Shown: piece by piece, positions 42,669 to 55,781 of the stretch | Numbering within the stretch: position 1 is the first letter of the stretch | Layout: each line of letters begins with the position of its first letter | Source of the DNA: Cercis canadensis | Taxonomy: Eukaryota; Streptophyta; Magnoliopsida; Fabales; Fabaceae | Direction of reading: 5' to 3' | Assembly (NCBI GenBank): GCA_003255065.1 | Contig: QAOA01004724.1 | Coordinates: 310,001 to 374,000, forward strand | DNA length: 64,000 nt | The notes under the pieces: model-generated | Told to the model about the DNA's origin: nothing | Database searches by the model: none | Seen by the model: only the letters and a program-made list of their open reading frames with translations | Position numbers and translations under genes: made by a program

Positions 42669-45600
42669 ATGGCGGCGAAAGCGCCACTGGTAATCTCTGA
42701 CAAGGACGAGATGAGGAAATGGTCAAGAAGCATGAGATCCCAAGGGAAGACAATTGCCCTTGTGCCCACCATGGGTTACCTTCATCAAGGCCATCTTTCT
42801 CTTGTCAGAGAAGCTCACAAGCACGGCAACGTTGTAGCACTCTCAATCTATGTAAACCCTGGTCAGTTTTCCCCAACTGAGGACCTTTCCACATACCCTT
42901 CTGACTTTGATGGTGATATCCGAAAGCTCATGGCTATTCCTGGTGGTGTTGATGTTGTATTCCACCCGCACAATCTCTATGATTATGGGGTTAGCTCCAA
43001 GAATTGTGAGAGTGAGGTTGAGGGAAATGGGGTGGTGTCTTGCATAGAGCAAAGGGGAATGGGGCATGAAACTTGGGTCAGAGTTGAAAAATTGGAGAAG
43101 GGTCTTTGTGGGAAGAGTAGGCCTACTTTCTTTAGAGGGGTTGCCACCATTGTCACCAAGTTGTTTAATGTAGTGGAGCCTGATGTTGCTTTCTTTGGAA
43201 AAAAAGATTATCAGCAGTGGAGAATTATTCAGCGAATGGTAAGAATTTTGAGTCACCCCTTTTCCTCTATTTGGTTTATTTGAAGGGGCAAGAAAGAGTG
43301 CTATCATCTGGGAAAACACTGTTATCATGTGTCTGTTTTTGAAACTAGAATCTAAAGGTTAATATTTTAATGCTTACAAGAGGAATCGTCTCTACTTGAG
43401 CTCAAAGTGGTAGTATTTTGTTTGTGTCTTTCAACAATACTGTGCATATGCTTGTACTTGAGTGTTAGTACCTAATTTCCTAACGATATTAAACTGTATT
43501 ATATGATGTTAATAGCTATCACAGTTGCTGCATAGTTAGGCGTGGGCTATTTAAACAAAATTTATTCTCGAATAGTCCATTTCAGATTGAATTTTGAATT
43601 CTTCATTTCCTTTTCTTGCTCCCTAGTAGCCCCTTATCTTTTCACCTCTGTGCAATCCTAGTGAGACAATGGTGACTTGTATATTTGTGAAAGGCAGCAA
43701 AAATTTGGGAACCCTTTGGTTTTAGAATAGAGTAGCTGCCTGTTAGCTTTTAATTCTTTTCTCATGTTCCTTGGGAGATAGATTGACTATACTGTTCAGT
43801 TCTGCTTTCTGATCCAAGGTAGGAGGGAAAGTGAACTATGATGAGGAATATAATGTTAGTTTTCCATGAAGGGGCATTTAAGTACTTTTTTTTACTTCAA
43901 AATAGCTGATGGATTTGGTTCTTTATGCATTAGAAAATTTATATCATCTGGGTAACACTTTTTTATTTGGAGATTTGAACTTGATATGGAAGCAAGGGAA
44001 TTTAGAACCATGTTTTGAAAATGTACAGTTACTAAATTCTTGAAAATTTATCATTGAACTCGAACAGCTGATGCCTGGTTCTATTGGAATTTCCTGCTAA
44101 ATCGGTCCTGTTAATATGGTCTAGGTGGGTCAGTGAGGCTAATGAGCTTTGTGTGTTTTATTCATTACTGTGCTCCCAAAATTAGCTCTCTCTTCTCTAT
44201 GTTATCTCGTGAACTGTAAATATAGTAATACTTTCTACAGTATATGTTTGATGCTGTTCCTCGTGCTAATAGATGGACTGGTTTATTTCCTGTAGGTACG
44301 AGATCTTGATTTTTCCATAAAAGTGATAGGTTCTGAAATAATGCGTGACAACGATGGCCTGGCAATGAGTTCTCGCAATGTACACCTTTCACCTGAAGAG
44401 AGGGAAAAGGTTACTTGATTCAGATGTTATTTAGCGTCTTAAAGTAACGAATGCTGTTGCATATTAAGCATCTATTCGAAAAATAGAAATATATAAAATT
44501 TCTGAGTCTGTGACATGTTATTGACTTTTATCTCCATTTTCCATGTCTTTCTACATGCAACTAGCATTTAAAGTATAATCCCTTTCCATCTGCAGGCATT
44601 ATCTATAAACAAATCATTGACAAGTGCTAAATCTGCAGCTGAAAATGGTCAAGTGCATTGTGAGAAGTTGAAAAGCCTTGTCATCCAAGCTATAAATGAA
44701 GCTGGCGGAAGAATTGATTATGCTGAGGTGAGGCATTAAATATTTTCCTATTTTCTGTTTATTTTAGAATTGTTAAAGTTACAAATATTATGGTAGTGAC
44801 AGCATTAATTCAACTCCTTTCAAAGTATACAGTTCTATGGCATGCTAATAATTAGTCTAGATTGCTTTGTTATATTATTTTTCATCTAAGCTACTTCAAT
44901 CTTAGTACAACAGATTGCGTGGTTTCTGCTTTCTGCAACAATACAATAGGAAGGCTTGCTCTGCATTATAACATGAAAAAATTTCTCTAAATTGATCTAA
45001 CTTGCATGGTTTTTTGGGCCTTTCAACTTAGATTAATTTCTAGTAAATGGCATGCTCTGCACTATAGCATGAAAAAATTTGTAACCATTATACTCTAAAA
45101 CTAAGATGCTTCTTCATTAGTGTTTCTAGACTTGTCATCATGAGAATTAATAAGATGCTACTGTATAAAAAAGGACATAGGCAGAATTAGTTCATAAACC
45201 ATTTTATGCCACTAAACTGGAGCTAGATCAAGTGTACTTGGATGTTCGAGCATCCATATAATAACACTCTTAGTGATATCACCGTTGTTTAACAAGATTG
45301 CAAGAATACTTGGACAATTTAAATGCTTGGGTTTTGTTATTTGTTAGAACAAGCTCCTAGTAGCAACATCCATGCACATTTCCATTGCCCTTGATTTTCT
45401 GTAGGACCGCAAATTACGGTATTTTCTTTAAAAAAGTGCAACTAATACACTTTGATACCAACTTGGTTCAATTGACCTTGCTGTATGATTGTCTTAAACA
45501 AAGATATACCTACCCAAAAGCATCATAGATGGAATCAGAGCTGTATAGATTATGAAATACTGAAAGGTTTTGATTTCAATGATAATTAGATGTGTCTGCC

Positions 45601-45722
45601 TGCAGATTGTAGATCAAGAGAGTTTGGAGGCAGTGGAATGGATCAAGGGTCCTGTCGTTTTCTGCATTGCTGCATGGTTTGGGAGAGTTAGGCTTATCGA
45701 CAACATGGAAATCAACTTATGA
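42669..45722 (+). CDS. PANC: Pantothenate synthetase (pantoate-beta-alanine ligase)
   Basis: Four exons (42669-43238, 44296-44409, 44596-44727, 45606-45722; GT-AG) give 310 residues, the same length I recall for the Arabidopsis enzyme. It joins pantoate and beta-alanine with ATP to make pantothenate (vitamin B5), the last step of the pathway and cytosolic in plants. Signatures are the HIGH-type nucleotide motif [96 protein letters not shown] and the C-terminal [14 protein letters not shown]. An ATG nine bases upstream (42660) is in frame but adds only MIS; MAAK is preferred. It lies 2.3 kb after SDI-D on the same strand, as PANC and SDI1 are neighbours in Arabidopsis. Confidence 0.95.
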
Positions 45723-47037
45723 TTTTGCTTGTTTGAATCCCAGCTAACATACATGTCTTCTCATAATAATTTATGCAGTTCAACTTATCCTTTGGTGTTG
45801 GTGGGGTGATACAATTTTTTTTTTGAGAGGTACGCGTGATTACCCAATGCTATAATAATATAGTTCAGGTAGAATGATCAGGTGAAAATATACGGTTGTT
45901 TGTTCTCTTTGAAAGGTATAGGATTGATTTCCCATAGCTGTTGAGAAAATTCCTCAGAATTTTGAGATGGTGAGAAGAGAAATGTTGTATCATACTCTTT
46001 TTAGTTTCCATTTTTTTTTCTTGTTAGAAGTTGATCTTTTGGCAAAGTCATAATAAATTGCCCAATTCTCTCTTATTGGCTGTGTTTATTGCAAGAGTTT
46101 ACCCGTTTGAATCAGATAGATCCATAATTTATCTGAGATTGTTACTTCATGTGTTGATCTAATAATGAGGAACAGTTATAGCCTTTGGAATTCCCAGCAT
46201 GGTAATTACATCTGGCCCCAGCTTAAAATTTTGGGGTAAAAAGGTTCCCGAATGAATTTTGATTGATGAGGATTAATTTATACTTTGTAGCATGGAATCA
46301 AATAATTCACACTGGCCCTTACCTCAGTCGTCTGTCCAAGCTTGTCAAAGTTTTCTCAATATGCATAGCTTCCTACTTTAGCAAAACTATACAACGCACC
46401 TGTCCTTGGAAAGAGTTACTAAAAGAATGAGGCATAAAAACAAGGCGACGTTGTCGTTAAGAATACTTTCATATTTTTGTAGGCTAGGTTGCGCTAGCCA
46501 AAAGCAGGGCTTATGTGGGATGTCTTCCCAACAGATTCAATCAGAACTGAATTCGTGATAACTAAACCACTGTGTATTGTAGTTATGTGATGTGAAGTTA
46601 ACTAGTGCATAAGTAACATCACTCCTAATGATACTAATATTAACTTTTGCTGATGACCTTAAGCGTTTATAAATGGGTGTTGAAGCCTTTTTCACTGAGT
46701 TATCTTTCACATATTTTTCTAAATTGTCCTTCCTCTTTCCTTCATCTTAGCCTTTTTCTTTTTTTCTTTTTTGTGGCGAATGTTAAAGGCATCGCTTAAT
46801 TCATTACTTGGAGAAAAAACCAAATAGAGGACTTTGAGTTTGCTTGGTCAACAAGTTTTTGGCCCCAATCATCAAAAAATATTCAATCTGTACATTGACC
46901 TTTTAAAGATCAATAGCACCGACCAAGAGTTGACCAAAAGAACCGCATAGCATAAATAAAACATGACAAGCAAAACTAGTTACTTCTAACTTTAACCAAA
47001 ATTCTTGTATTTGCTTCTACTCAATCCCAATCCAATA
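45723..47037. other. Intergenic between PANC and the F-box/DUF295 gene
   Basis: PANC 3' UTR and the promoter of the next gene. No coding frame, repeat or RNA gene is recognised. Confidence 0.5.
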
Positions 47038-48153
47038 ATGGCTAACTGGGCAGAGCTAAATCCAGATCTGCTGCAAGTAATTGCAAAGAGGTTAATTTCC
47101 TCTGAGGATTTTCCTGGTTTGACAGCTTTTGGTGGGGTTTGCACTTCATGGAGATCTGCTTGGATTGCAGTCAAGGAACACTATCAGAGATTGCCACCAC
47201 AAGATGTGTGGTTGATGCTAGCTGAAGAAGAACAAGAAGATAGCGAAGAAAAGCGCGGTTTTTTCAGTCTGTCCAAAGGTAATAATCGTTATCTGAATTT
47301 ACCAGAAGCTAAGGGAAAGCAATGTTTTTCTTTCCCTGAGGGATGGCTGATAACTGCTGCAGAGGATTTTGAGATGACTCTGTTGCAACCCATAACTCAT
47401 GTTCAGATTAAATTGCCAAGATGGAGTACCTTGCATCGTGCATCATATCTTCAGTTTCCTTGCATCATATTAAAGGCTGGTTTATCTGCAAATCCTTCAC
47501 ACACTAGTGATTTCATAGTATTCATTGTTTATGGAAGGGGTATTTTAGCTTATGCTAGGCCTGGAGATAATGCATGGACTATGCTACCTAAAGGGCTTCG
47601 CTATTTTGTAGAGGCAGCATTTTATAAGAACAAGATTCTTGGTGCTGATCCAAGAGGCAGGATTTGGGTTTGTAATAATATTGGAGATTCTGGATCTGAA
47701 TCCATGGCTACCATGTTGTTTCGCGTGAGGATCCTCGGTTATTCATGGATTGAAAAAGCATATTTAGTGGAATCATCAGGCAAGTTATTGGCAGTTTTTC
47801 GAAGTGGAGTGTACCAGCATGAAACTCATAGTTTTCATCTCTATGAGTTGAATTTGAGTGAGAAATATGCTGTACAAGTGAAAGATTTGGGAGACAATGC
47901 TTTGTTTGTGGGTAATAATACGTGTGTGTGTGTTGATGCCTCAAACATTCATGGTTGTGAGGGTAATTGCATATATTTTACTGATGATTGTCTACAACAA
48001 CATTTATGTGCTACACATATGGGTATAAAAGCAGGTGGTAAAGATATGGGTGTATATGACCTCAGGGATGGGAGCATCAAGCAACACTTCATTGGCGAAT
48101 TGTTATCCAATATTAGTCCACCACTCTGGGTTTTTCCTAATTTTTTTCCATAA
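47038..48153 (+). CDS. F-box/DUF295 protein
   Basis: A single-exon gene of 371 residues. The N-terminal F-box (MANWAELNPDLLQVIAKRL, then FGGVCTSWRSAW) would bind SKP1 in an SCF E3 ligase. The C-terminal two thirds look like the plant DUF295 domain: SYLQFPCIILKAG, DFIVFIVYGRGILAYARPGD, WTMLPKG, FYKNKILGADPRGRIWVC, YLVESSGKLLAVFR, LGDNALFVGNNTCVCVDAS, CEGNCIYFTDD and MGVYDLRDGSIKQHF. The frame stays open to 47005 upstream, but MANWAELNPDLL at 47038 is the usual start of this family. Substrate and pathway are unknown. Many members of this family are lineage-specific. Confidence 0.88.
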   Translation: MANWAELNPDLLQVIAKRLISSEDFPGLTAFGGVCTSWRSAWIAVKEHYQRLPPQDVWLMLAEEEQEDSEEKRGFFSLSKGNNRYLNLPEAKGKQCFSFPEGWLITAAEDFEMTLLQPITHVQIKLPRWSTLHRASYLQFPCIILKAGLSANPSHTSDFIVFIVYGRGILAYARPGDNAWTMLPKGLRYFVEAAFYKNKILGADPRGRIWVCNNIGDSGSESMATMLFRVRILGYSWIEKAYLVESSGKLLAVFRSGVYQHETHSFHLYELNLSEKYAVQVKDLGDNALFVGNNTCVCVDASNIHGCEGNCIYFTDDCLQQHLCATHMGIKAGGKDMGVYDLRDGSIKQHFIGELLSNISPPLWVFPNFFP

Positions 48154-49572
48154 TTTTTTTTTTCTTTTTTGGTATGTTGGTTATGGTTTTAAGTTTGAAT
48201 ATGAATTTTGTAAGTCTTGAGAACGACATCAATGTCACTTGACCATAGGCAATTTGATTCCATAATTTTTTCCTAAAACCATGTTCAATGGCATATGAAT
48301 GTCGGGGATATAATGTAAAGTTTTGGATTTTGTGATAAATATTAGTGACATATTATTTCATTCCATTTAGTGTGTTTCTCATATATTGCATAACCTCTCA
48401 CAGTCGCCTGTTTGATATCAAAATAACTGATGACATAGTTACTCGTGGCGCATTAGAGCATAATGACCTTCACTTAGCTTGCATTTGGAAAAATCCCATA
48501 TCTTATACAGCAAACATTTTCTATTGGCTTTGTGCTGGAGGCTGCAGAGCGTAGAAGATTTCTCAGACATCAAAATGTCACCCAAACTATCGCTCTTCAT
48601 GCTACTCAAATCACAACTAAAGGAACAAGGGGTTAATCAATTCAAAAGTTTGTAATTGTTAGTTTAGAAGCGATTAGTGTTCTTTATAGATCCTAAAACT
48701 TAACACAGGCCTTCTTTTTGGATAATTCACCCTTTAGAAACTCCTTTTGGGATAAAATGACTAGTGATGATTTCAGCCTTAATATACCTGTGACCTTGAG
48801 ATAGAACAGGGGGTGATGAAATACGATCAAGATAACTGGATTGTAAGATCTATGAACTTGGGGTTACCCTCCACCATCTTAATAACGTGTTCAGATTAAC
48901 TTGCCAGGAGGCATCTCAAAAATGAATCATTGTTGTTTCTTGTTTTTTTAAGCCATTGGATAGACAGAGCTAACGTTCCAACTTAGGATGTAAGAGAGAA
49001 AGAGAATTCAAACTTGGAATTTCGAGAGATTGCGCTGTGTGTGCTTGCGGATTCTTTATTTCCATTTTTCTGTTTCAAACATACAAGGAACAAGTTTACT
49101 GCATATAGTAGCGCAAATCCATGTTTTCTGCTTCACAACAAAGAGAACAAAAGAAAGAAAAAGAAAAACATACTACCTGCTTCTAGCACTGCACATAACG
49201 GGGCTCATTGTGTAGCTGGATTAATTTGAACATAAAAATGCACATATTATACATATCCAGGAAAGACTGGCAATTGAGAGCTCCAACTAAGCAATATTTG
49301 GCAATTTCTCAATACTAACAGAAATGAAGCATAATAATCCTCGGGCTCAAATGAATTGCTAAAACCCCCCCAACTAAACTATAGGAAGACAAAATTAACA
49401 ATACACTTGGGGAGACAAGTTTTGGGGACAAAAAGATCAAGATTACACACTATACAAGCAATGTCTTACATGAAGACCATCATGTAAGTAGAAGGAATGG
49501 AAATCCCAAAAGATAAGTTAAAAAAAAAACACTAACACGAGAATGAGGGCAAGCTTGAATGAGTGAGAAGAC
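48154..49572. other. Intergenic, convergent gene ends
   Basis: Lies between the stop of the F-box/DUF295 gene (+) and the stop of VAMP copy 1 (-), so it should hold both 3' UTRs. A stretch at about 48168-48255 resembles dispersed SINE-like fragments also seen at about 1438-1530 and 29282-29362. No gene is supported. Confidence 0.45.
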
Positions 49573-52500
49573 TCATTTACCACAGTGGAAGCCACCACAA
49601 ATGGAAAGAACAATTATGAGAATGAGGGCAATAATGATGGCAAGAACTACTAGTTTTATCTTCATATTCTGGAACCACATCTTTCTCCTAATCTTGGTAC
49701 CCTGCTGCCTGAAATCTTGTGCCTGCAAAATTATATGAATTGCATGTCAATCACAAAATAGAAACAGTTAAAAACATTACATGATTGAAGGTCTGTCGTT
49801 GAGACAGACACTGCAACCAAAATTATGAATACACTCAATGTTTGAAGGCGAGAAAGAAAGGAAAATAGCAGCCACAACAAAAAACCATCCTACCACTTAA
49901 GTATATTCATATTAATATTACCAATTGAAGAAGATTTTGGTCTCCAATAAAATCACCTCTGCTAAGTAAGAAAATGTGATAAACAGGTTTTCCTTATTCA
50001 TAATTCATATTTACAATCTTACAAAATCATCATAACAAATAGCCATAAGCAGGGCAGTTTAGCAAATTAGATCTATCATCAAATATAGTTTTATCTCGTG
50101 ATAATCTCATGACTAACAATTATACATAGCGACATAAAAAAATAACTATACATAGTTGGGGTTGTCTGCTGCATTTGTAGAAAAACTTATATTACTTTTG
50201 AAGAATTACTTTATAAAGTTTCCAGGAAACCACTCCCTTTAGATGATGGAACTGGTGTCCAGTCGAGCATTCATGTCAGATGTCTATATCTAAGATAATT
50301 ACTCCAATACTTTCAACAATTCACAACACTAACAAACCAAAAATATAAATGAGAAATCTGATACATCTAAAATCATTTGTCGTTTCAGATTTTCACAGAG
50401 TTTCTTTGTGATTCTTGATAAATAATAATAGCATGACCAGACCTGAGAGCGAAGGTTCTCAGTTTTATCCACCAAAAGCTCAATCTTCTCTCCGCGATCA
50501 AGAACCTGCAAATAAGATATCATAAATGTTACAGCCAACTATCAGGCCAATTCCTAAGATCTGACAATTATAGGGCATATTATACTTAAATAGACTAAGC
50601 TTCAAAAATATTTTCAATCACATCCACAAGGGAAACTAAAACTGTTTGCATAGTCCTGGCCTTCTCCCCTTCCCCCCAAAACCCAACCAGCAAACGGGCA
50701 GGGAGGGGGGAACCTTGGGCGTTAGAAATTATAACAGTGCTTTACCTTCTCAATGTTCTCCATCATAACTCCTTTGACTTCAGAAACCTGAGCTTTGACT
50801 TTGGCAAGTTTGCTAATCTCCTCTGGATGATCAACACAGTATTGCATCTGCTCCTTCAACTTGGATCTACATCACAAACAAAATAATAATAATAAGGCAT
50901 TTTATTGCAGAAATTCACATTTATTCTATATAATAAGTGCAGTACACATGAGTACCCAAACTCTTTGTTGAGGCTATTAGCAGCTCCTGTAGCAGCTTTT
51001 CCTCCGCCATATCTCTTGGTAAATTCCTCCTTAATACGTTCAAGGAAGGCAATTGGAAGCTGCCGACCAACAGACTCGACAGCAACCACACAGTAAGCTA
51101 CATTATTTATTAGAAGATTTAAGTTAGTTCCAACTAATGTCATGTATAACTTCAATCCAAAATGGAAAGCAACATCTAAACAAGCAAAAGCATTAAATTT
51201 TCAATAATATATTGACAATAAAACCAGAGTCTTCTGTCTGAGTAACTTAAATAATTGAATTTAGTATATTCTGCAAAACACATTTTTCCTTTTCAATCAT
51301 TATATTTAAAGTTTCCCTCATCCTTCCTTTTTAAAAGCTACTTAAGGAAATGGACACAGTCATAGTAAGTAGAGTCCTCAATCCTAAATTACCAAAAGTG
51401 AAAACAGATAATGTTCTCCAAAAATTTTCAACAAAGCATATCCTTAATCATAGATGAGACACTACTTTCAAAGAGGAAACTAAAAAAGCATAGCATTATA
51501 ATGTTGAAAGTCTATCTAAGGGTATTAGGAATTTTCCCAAAAATATCAGAACATTCATTCGCACAGGGAGGACTTTCCCCTTATTCAATAAACATGGTTC
51601 TTTCCTAAAACCCTGCAATTCATAATAGAAATTTTAGCTTACGCTCTAGTCACTCAGGGGATAGATTTTTTGTGTACCAAGAAAGCTACTAGGCACAGTA
51701 TGATCACATGGACAGCCAACAAAGTTCACGTCCATTGTTAAAAAATCAAACAACCTTGAAGATAAAAGTTTTCAATATATTCAGAAATAAGCATTTTTTT
51801 AATTCCATGGTATAGAAGGATTCCCTACAGAATATGATAATCCAGAGGTGGTCAAGTTTGTCACTGTAAACCTTTACGCTAAATAAAGGTACTTTTACCA
51901 GGGGGGAAAGGAACAACACACATAAATTAATAATTATATATTATGGTAAGTTCTCCAGTGTACTCTTCTTCATAATATAGTTGAAGATTCCGAGGAAGAA
52001 GCACAAATGCATGCAACCAGGAGAGAAAATATGTCGTGTGTCATAATTTGTACAAGTTGAAGTTACTTTGGCTGTTTGGCATGCATAATATAAACTTCTA
52101 CGTTTAGTAACGACACTTTAGCACAATACAAATAATATATAGTATAATATCAATATATATATATCCTAATGATTACCCTTCCGCATCTATTAATGTCATC
52201 TTTAAGAGTCTCTTCACAAGCCCATCTGTGTCTGCAATTTATAGGCTTTCAATTTTAAAGTTATAAATTTATGCAATGTAATAAAATCTTAAAAAACTCT
52301 AATAATAATTCCACTCATACAAGCTATTCACACAACATAAATATTAAACTTTAAATAATTACAGGCATAATTGATGGGAGGATTGATTAGCGTCAAAGAA
52401 GCCTAACTTTAAATATTAAATCATATCAGTATTTTGGTTCAGTTTTAATTATGGGCTAATTGTAATTTTCTGTTTAGGGGTATTTTAGTAATTTCACACT

Positions 52501-54343
52501 ACTTTTATTTATTTTGGTACCACCAAGCATTTGTTGTCTTTGGGCTTGGCTTATGTTATTTAGCTGTTATTGTGTCTTATTTTAATTTCTAGGAAGTCTT
52601 AATCCTTACAAGACTAGGAAACTATTCCTAATTCTTGTAGGAGAAGCCATAGGAGGTCTATTTAAAGAGTTGTAACACTTTCTTTTATTCAGACTTCAGT
52701 TTTATGAGAATTTCAGAAATTTTTCTTTGATTGTGGGATTCGATCAACCCCAGGTGTGATGCCTACGGGACCGTGAATGTGACTCCTAGGTTTTCTTTCC
52801 AATTTCTTTATGTTATTTTTCTGATCTTCCCCGTAACCATAACCCTAATTCCCGCAGCCCCTTATCTGACCTTACATACCCATCCTATTGCCCACAAAAT
52901 ACCCTTTCCTTCATACACAAACCCGAAGCCATCAATTTTTCACCTTTCTACCCTTCAATCAGCCCCAAAATTCCTAATTTCAGTCTAACCCCCCCTTCTG
53001 TTCAACGTCAATAATTCCATTTCTGTCTTACTATAATAAATTTATAATGATACTTTATTAACTTTTCAAACTAAAGTTTAGTTAAATCTAAAAGCAGTAA
53101 CCTTAAACTGTAATTTCACTTAAAAATTAGCATCACATAATCACGCCTCCCCAACAGAAGAAAAATTGAAGAGTCTTGCTATTTGGCCGAAGGAATCATG
53201 CCTGCAAAATGCACCAACACAATAACAACCACTGGATAAAACATGGGCCCACTAGTGTATCTAACACTGTTGATTGTTTTCGTATCATTCCTGGCAAGCT
53301 TTCCCAGCCAATATCTGAGGCTCCCAGGATTTTACAAAATATTGAAACAACATTAGAAGCTGAACTAATTCAACATGATTATACAATGCCACAGAAACCT
53401 AGAAGAATCCCACTTAAGGTTGCCCTGCTTGCAAAAGGAATAAAGCAAGGATACAGAGATTTCAACTTAAAAACTTCGCTATCTTGCGACAAGCAAGTTA
53501 AAGGATCTTATCTTTGATTACAAGTTTCACTATGACTAGGGAACCCAAAAGCAGAGAGAACTCAATAAGAAAAGAGATGTAAATTCATTTCTATTTCCTA
53601 CCCGCTAGTTATTTTAAGGGCCATATTAAAATTGCAAATAAGTAATGAAACAGTGACTAGCGTGTTCGGCAGTACCCAAACGAGCCATAAATAAGATGCA
53701 GACACAACGATTAAATGCAGTTCGATTTATTGGGCCCATTTCCCCTCTTCCACATTATAACAATCAAATCAACACGGTGCTTACAGCTCTTGACGATTTC
53801 TTTCTTTCTTTCCATTTCATTTCCCCTGAAGTTTTCACAACATAACAAGATGGCTTCAATGATCATTAATGAGAAAGAAAAGAATCAAGCGATCAACTCG
53901 ATCACCAAAACCCATCTAACAAATAAGAAAATGCGAAAATTAAAATCGATTCAAAACGTTAAACCAACACCATCAAGCAAGAAGTAGTAATCAAAGAGCA
54001 ATAATATTTCTGCAGGCAGATCATAGTGCAAAACACAATATACACCAAAAATCAGAAAAGCGACACAACAAAGAAGAAAATGACAAAGAAACAAAAGGGC
54101 ATGTAGATCAGAGAGAAAAAAGGGAATATAGAGAGAGGCAAAGTGAACATTACTGAATCCATTATCGACGAGGTAGTTGAAGGTGTGGCCGTCGCAGTTG
54201 TAGGTGAATTTGTTGCTGGTTTCAGGGAGTTTCTGGAGGCACTGCGCTGCTATGCCGTTGAAGTTTCCTTTGAACTCCGTGTACTCTGCGAGGATCACGG
54301 TGCCTCGAGCCACGAAGCTGTAGATCAACGATTGCTGTCCCAT
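49573..54343 (-). CDS. VAMP72: VAMP72-type R-SNARE (VAMP721/722/726 group), copy 1
   Basis: Five exons on the minus strand (54343-54154, 51097-50956, 50866-50746, 50505-50443, 49722-49573) join in phase to 221 residues. The longin domain (about 1-115) starts [20 protein letters not shown] and includes [18 protein letters not shown] and [10 protein letters not shown]. The SNARE motif follows ([40 protein letters not shown]), with the zero-layer arginine near residue 155. A C-terminal membrane anchor runs about 194-216 ([20 protein letters not shown]). VAMP721/722 drive vesicle fusion at the plasma membrane and cell plate with SYP121/SYP132-type partners. An upstream GTG would add three residues but ATG at 54343 is clear. 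Intron 1 (3 kb) contains an LTR-like fragment. Confidence 0.95.
52430..52860 (+). mobile_element. LTR-retroelement-like fragment in VAMP copy 1 intron 1
   Basis: The sequence has the look of an LTR: a TATA-like region (ggtctatttaaagagttg), then a T-rich transcript-start region (ctttcttttattcag), then GATTGTGGGATTCGATCAAC. There is no internal coding region or partner LTR, and the ends and target duplication are not resolved. The orientation and family are uncertain. Confidence 0.35.
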
Positions 54344-54581
54344 AGGATCCACAATCGTAACCGTAATTACCCTGTGAGACTCAGAGAGAAACGCAGCGTT
54401 TCAGAGATTTTTGTAGAGAGAAGAAATGGAAGAATGGCGTTATTGTTGAGAGAGAGAGAGAGAGAGAAGCAGAGGAAGAGGGAGAAGGGAGGAAGGTTAT
54501 TTTCGCTTAGACGGGAAGCTAGGAAAAGCGTGAATTCTGCTTCTGATTCTGAGTCTGTTTATTTACCCTTCAACTACATAA

Positions 54582-54605
54582 TTTATAACGGAAATGACAC
54601 GCCGT
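54582..54605 (-). promoter_or_regulatory. Conserved upstream block, VAMP copy 1
   Basis: The block tttataacggaaatgacacg plus ccgt lies about 240-260 bp upstream of the start codon. It is nearly identical to 62382-62405 upstream of VAMP copy 2. Leader sequences between block and ATG are otherwise poorly conserved, so the block may be a shared core promoter or regulatory site. Confidence 0.5.
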
Positions 54606-54840
54606 GTTCTGTCTTTTCAAAATTTTGAGATTGAAAACGAGCCTGTTGTCTGCTCAGAAAAAGTCCCCATTCTAGAACTAGAATGGTACGCTACGCTCTG
54701 CAAGGTACGAAATAAAATTCAATGGTAATGCCGTAACAGCACCGGCCAGGATCATTGTTCCGTGGCATTTACGGAAACAAATGCCAAAAGAGAAGTAGGA
54801 TTAAATTTTGGGAAAATTATTTATAAGTTTCAATTGTTTA

Positions 54841-55325
54841 TGTAAATTTCATATCAAAAGAAAATTGTTTATGGAAATTCTTTGTACCTACCTCCTTGTC
54901 TACATTTTTTGCTGTGCATCAAGGTCCTACATTTTTGTGACGTCTGAGGCACTTATAAAATTTATACTATATAGTCATTCTCTTATTCTTTTTTTAAAAC
55001 AATAAGGACATCTTCAAGTTAGTTTTTGTGTAATTAGATTAAGTTTTTCTTCAAGTAATCATAATGTCGGCCTAATGCATTTAAATGTAAATTTCATATC
55101 AAAAGAAAATTGTTTATGTAAATTCTTTGTACCTACCTCCTTGTCTACATTTTTTGCTGTGCATCAAGGTCCTACATTTTTGTGACGTGTGAGGCACTTA
55201 TAAAATTTATACTATATAGTCATTCTCTTATTCTTTTTTTAAAACAATAAGGATATCTTCAAGTTAGTTTTTGTGCAGTTAGATTAAGTTTTTCTTCGAG
55301 TAATCTTAATGTCGGCTTAGTACAT
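54841..55325. repeat. Two tandem copies of a 245-bp unit
   Basis: The units at 54841-55085 and 55086-55325 both begin TGTAAATTTCATATCAAAAG and differ at a handful of positions. There is no coding capacity and no terminal repeats. It may be a local tandem duplication or an assembly duplication; no N separates the copies. Confidence 0.8.
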
Positions 55326-55529
55326 TCAGAAAAAAAAATTTCAACACTTCAAGATTCAAACATTGACTAACTTAAATAAACATATTGCATTTTTACCACC
55401 ACATAAAACTCTTAAGATTATTCAATATGATTATTCAGCTACATATAAGATTATTCAAGAACCTACAAAAATTTATGTAAACATTTCTTTAATAAGAATT
55501 TATGTAAACATTTTAAACTTAAAAATAAA

Positions 55530-55537
55530 TTTTCGTT

Positions 55538-55585
<48 letters not shown>

Positions 55586-55590
55586 NTTGT
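55530..55590. repeat. Poly-T tract with a single N
   Basis: A run of about 45 T bases interrupted by N at 55586. It is a probable sequencing or joining problem spot and may also be the A-tail of a retroposed sequence on the minus strand. Confidence 0.6.
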
Positions 55591-55781
55591 ATTTTAACTG
55601 ATTTTGGTTAATGATTTTTTAGGTAAAGATGTGTTTCTCTTTCATACTGAACTAACAATCACGATCATTGTTAAAAATGTTAGTTGATGTGTCTATAAGA
55701 ATTAGGTTTAACAATTTTTCTTAGACATGTAAAGTCTCATAACAGTTGTTGAGAAAAATGATGTGTAGGCATAATTTTTAT

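Larger units (their letters stand above)
32127..43801 (+). repeat. Tandem duplication: two units of an SDI-PANC segment
   Basis: Unit 1 is 32127-36086 and unit 2 is 36087-43801. They match from the SDI promoter through SDI exon 2, and again from the PANC leader through part of PANC intron 1. At the junction the PANC intron sequence (tactgttcagtt) runs directly into the SDI upstream sequence (ggtaatctgtaaatac), sharing GTT. Coding parts differ by under about 2 percent and non-coding parts by several percent. Unit 1 lacks the part equivalent to 38032-42569 (4,538 bp), which is replaced by a 324-N gap, and has an extra 438-bp foldback element. Either a recent duplication or two haplotypes placed in tandem could give this. 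Confidence 0.85.

Noticed and set aside
48345-48554. 69-codon frame after the F-box/DUF295 gene
   Set aside because: Briefly considered as an extra exon, but no splice sites connect it and the upstream stop is in frame with a complete protein.
53176-53517. 113-codon open frame in VAMP copy 1 intron 1
   Set aside because: No recognisable domain, unusual composition, and located in an intron on the opposite strand. Treated as chance.
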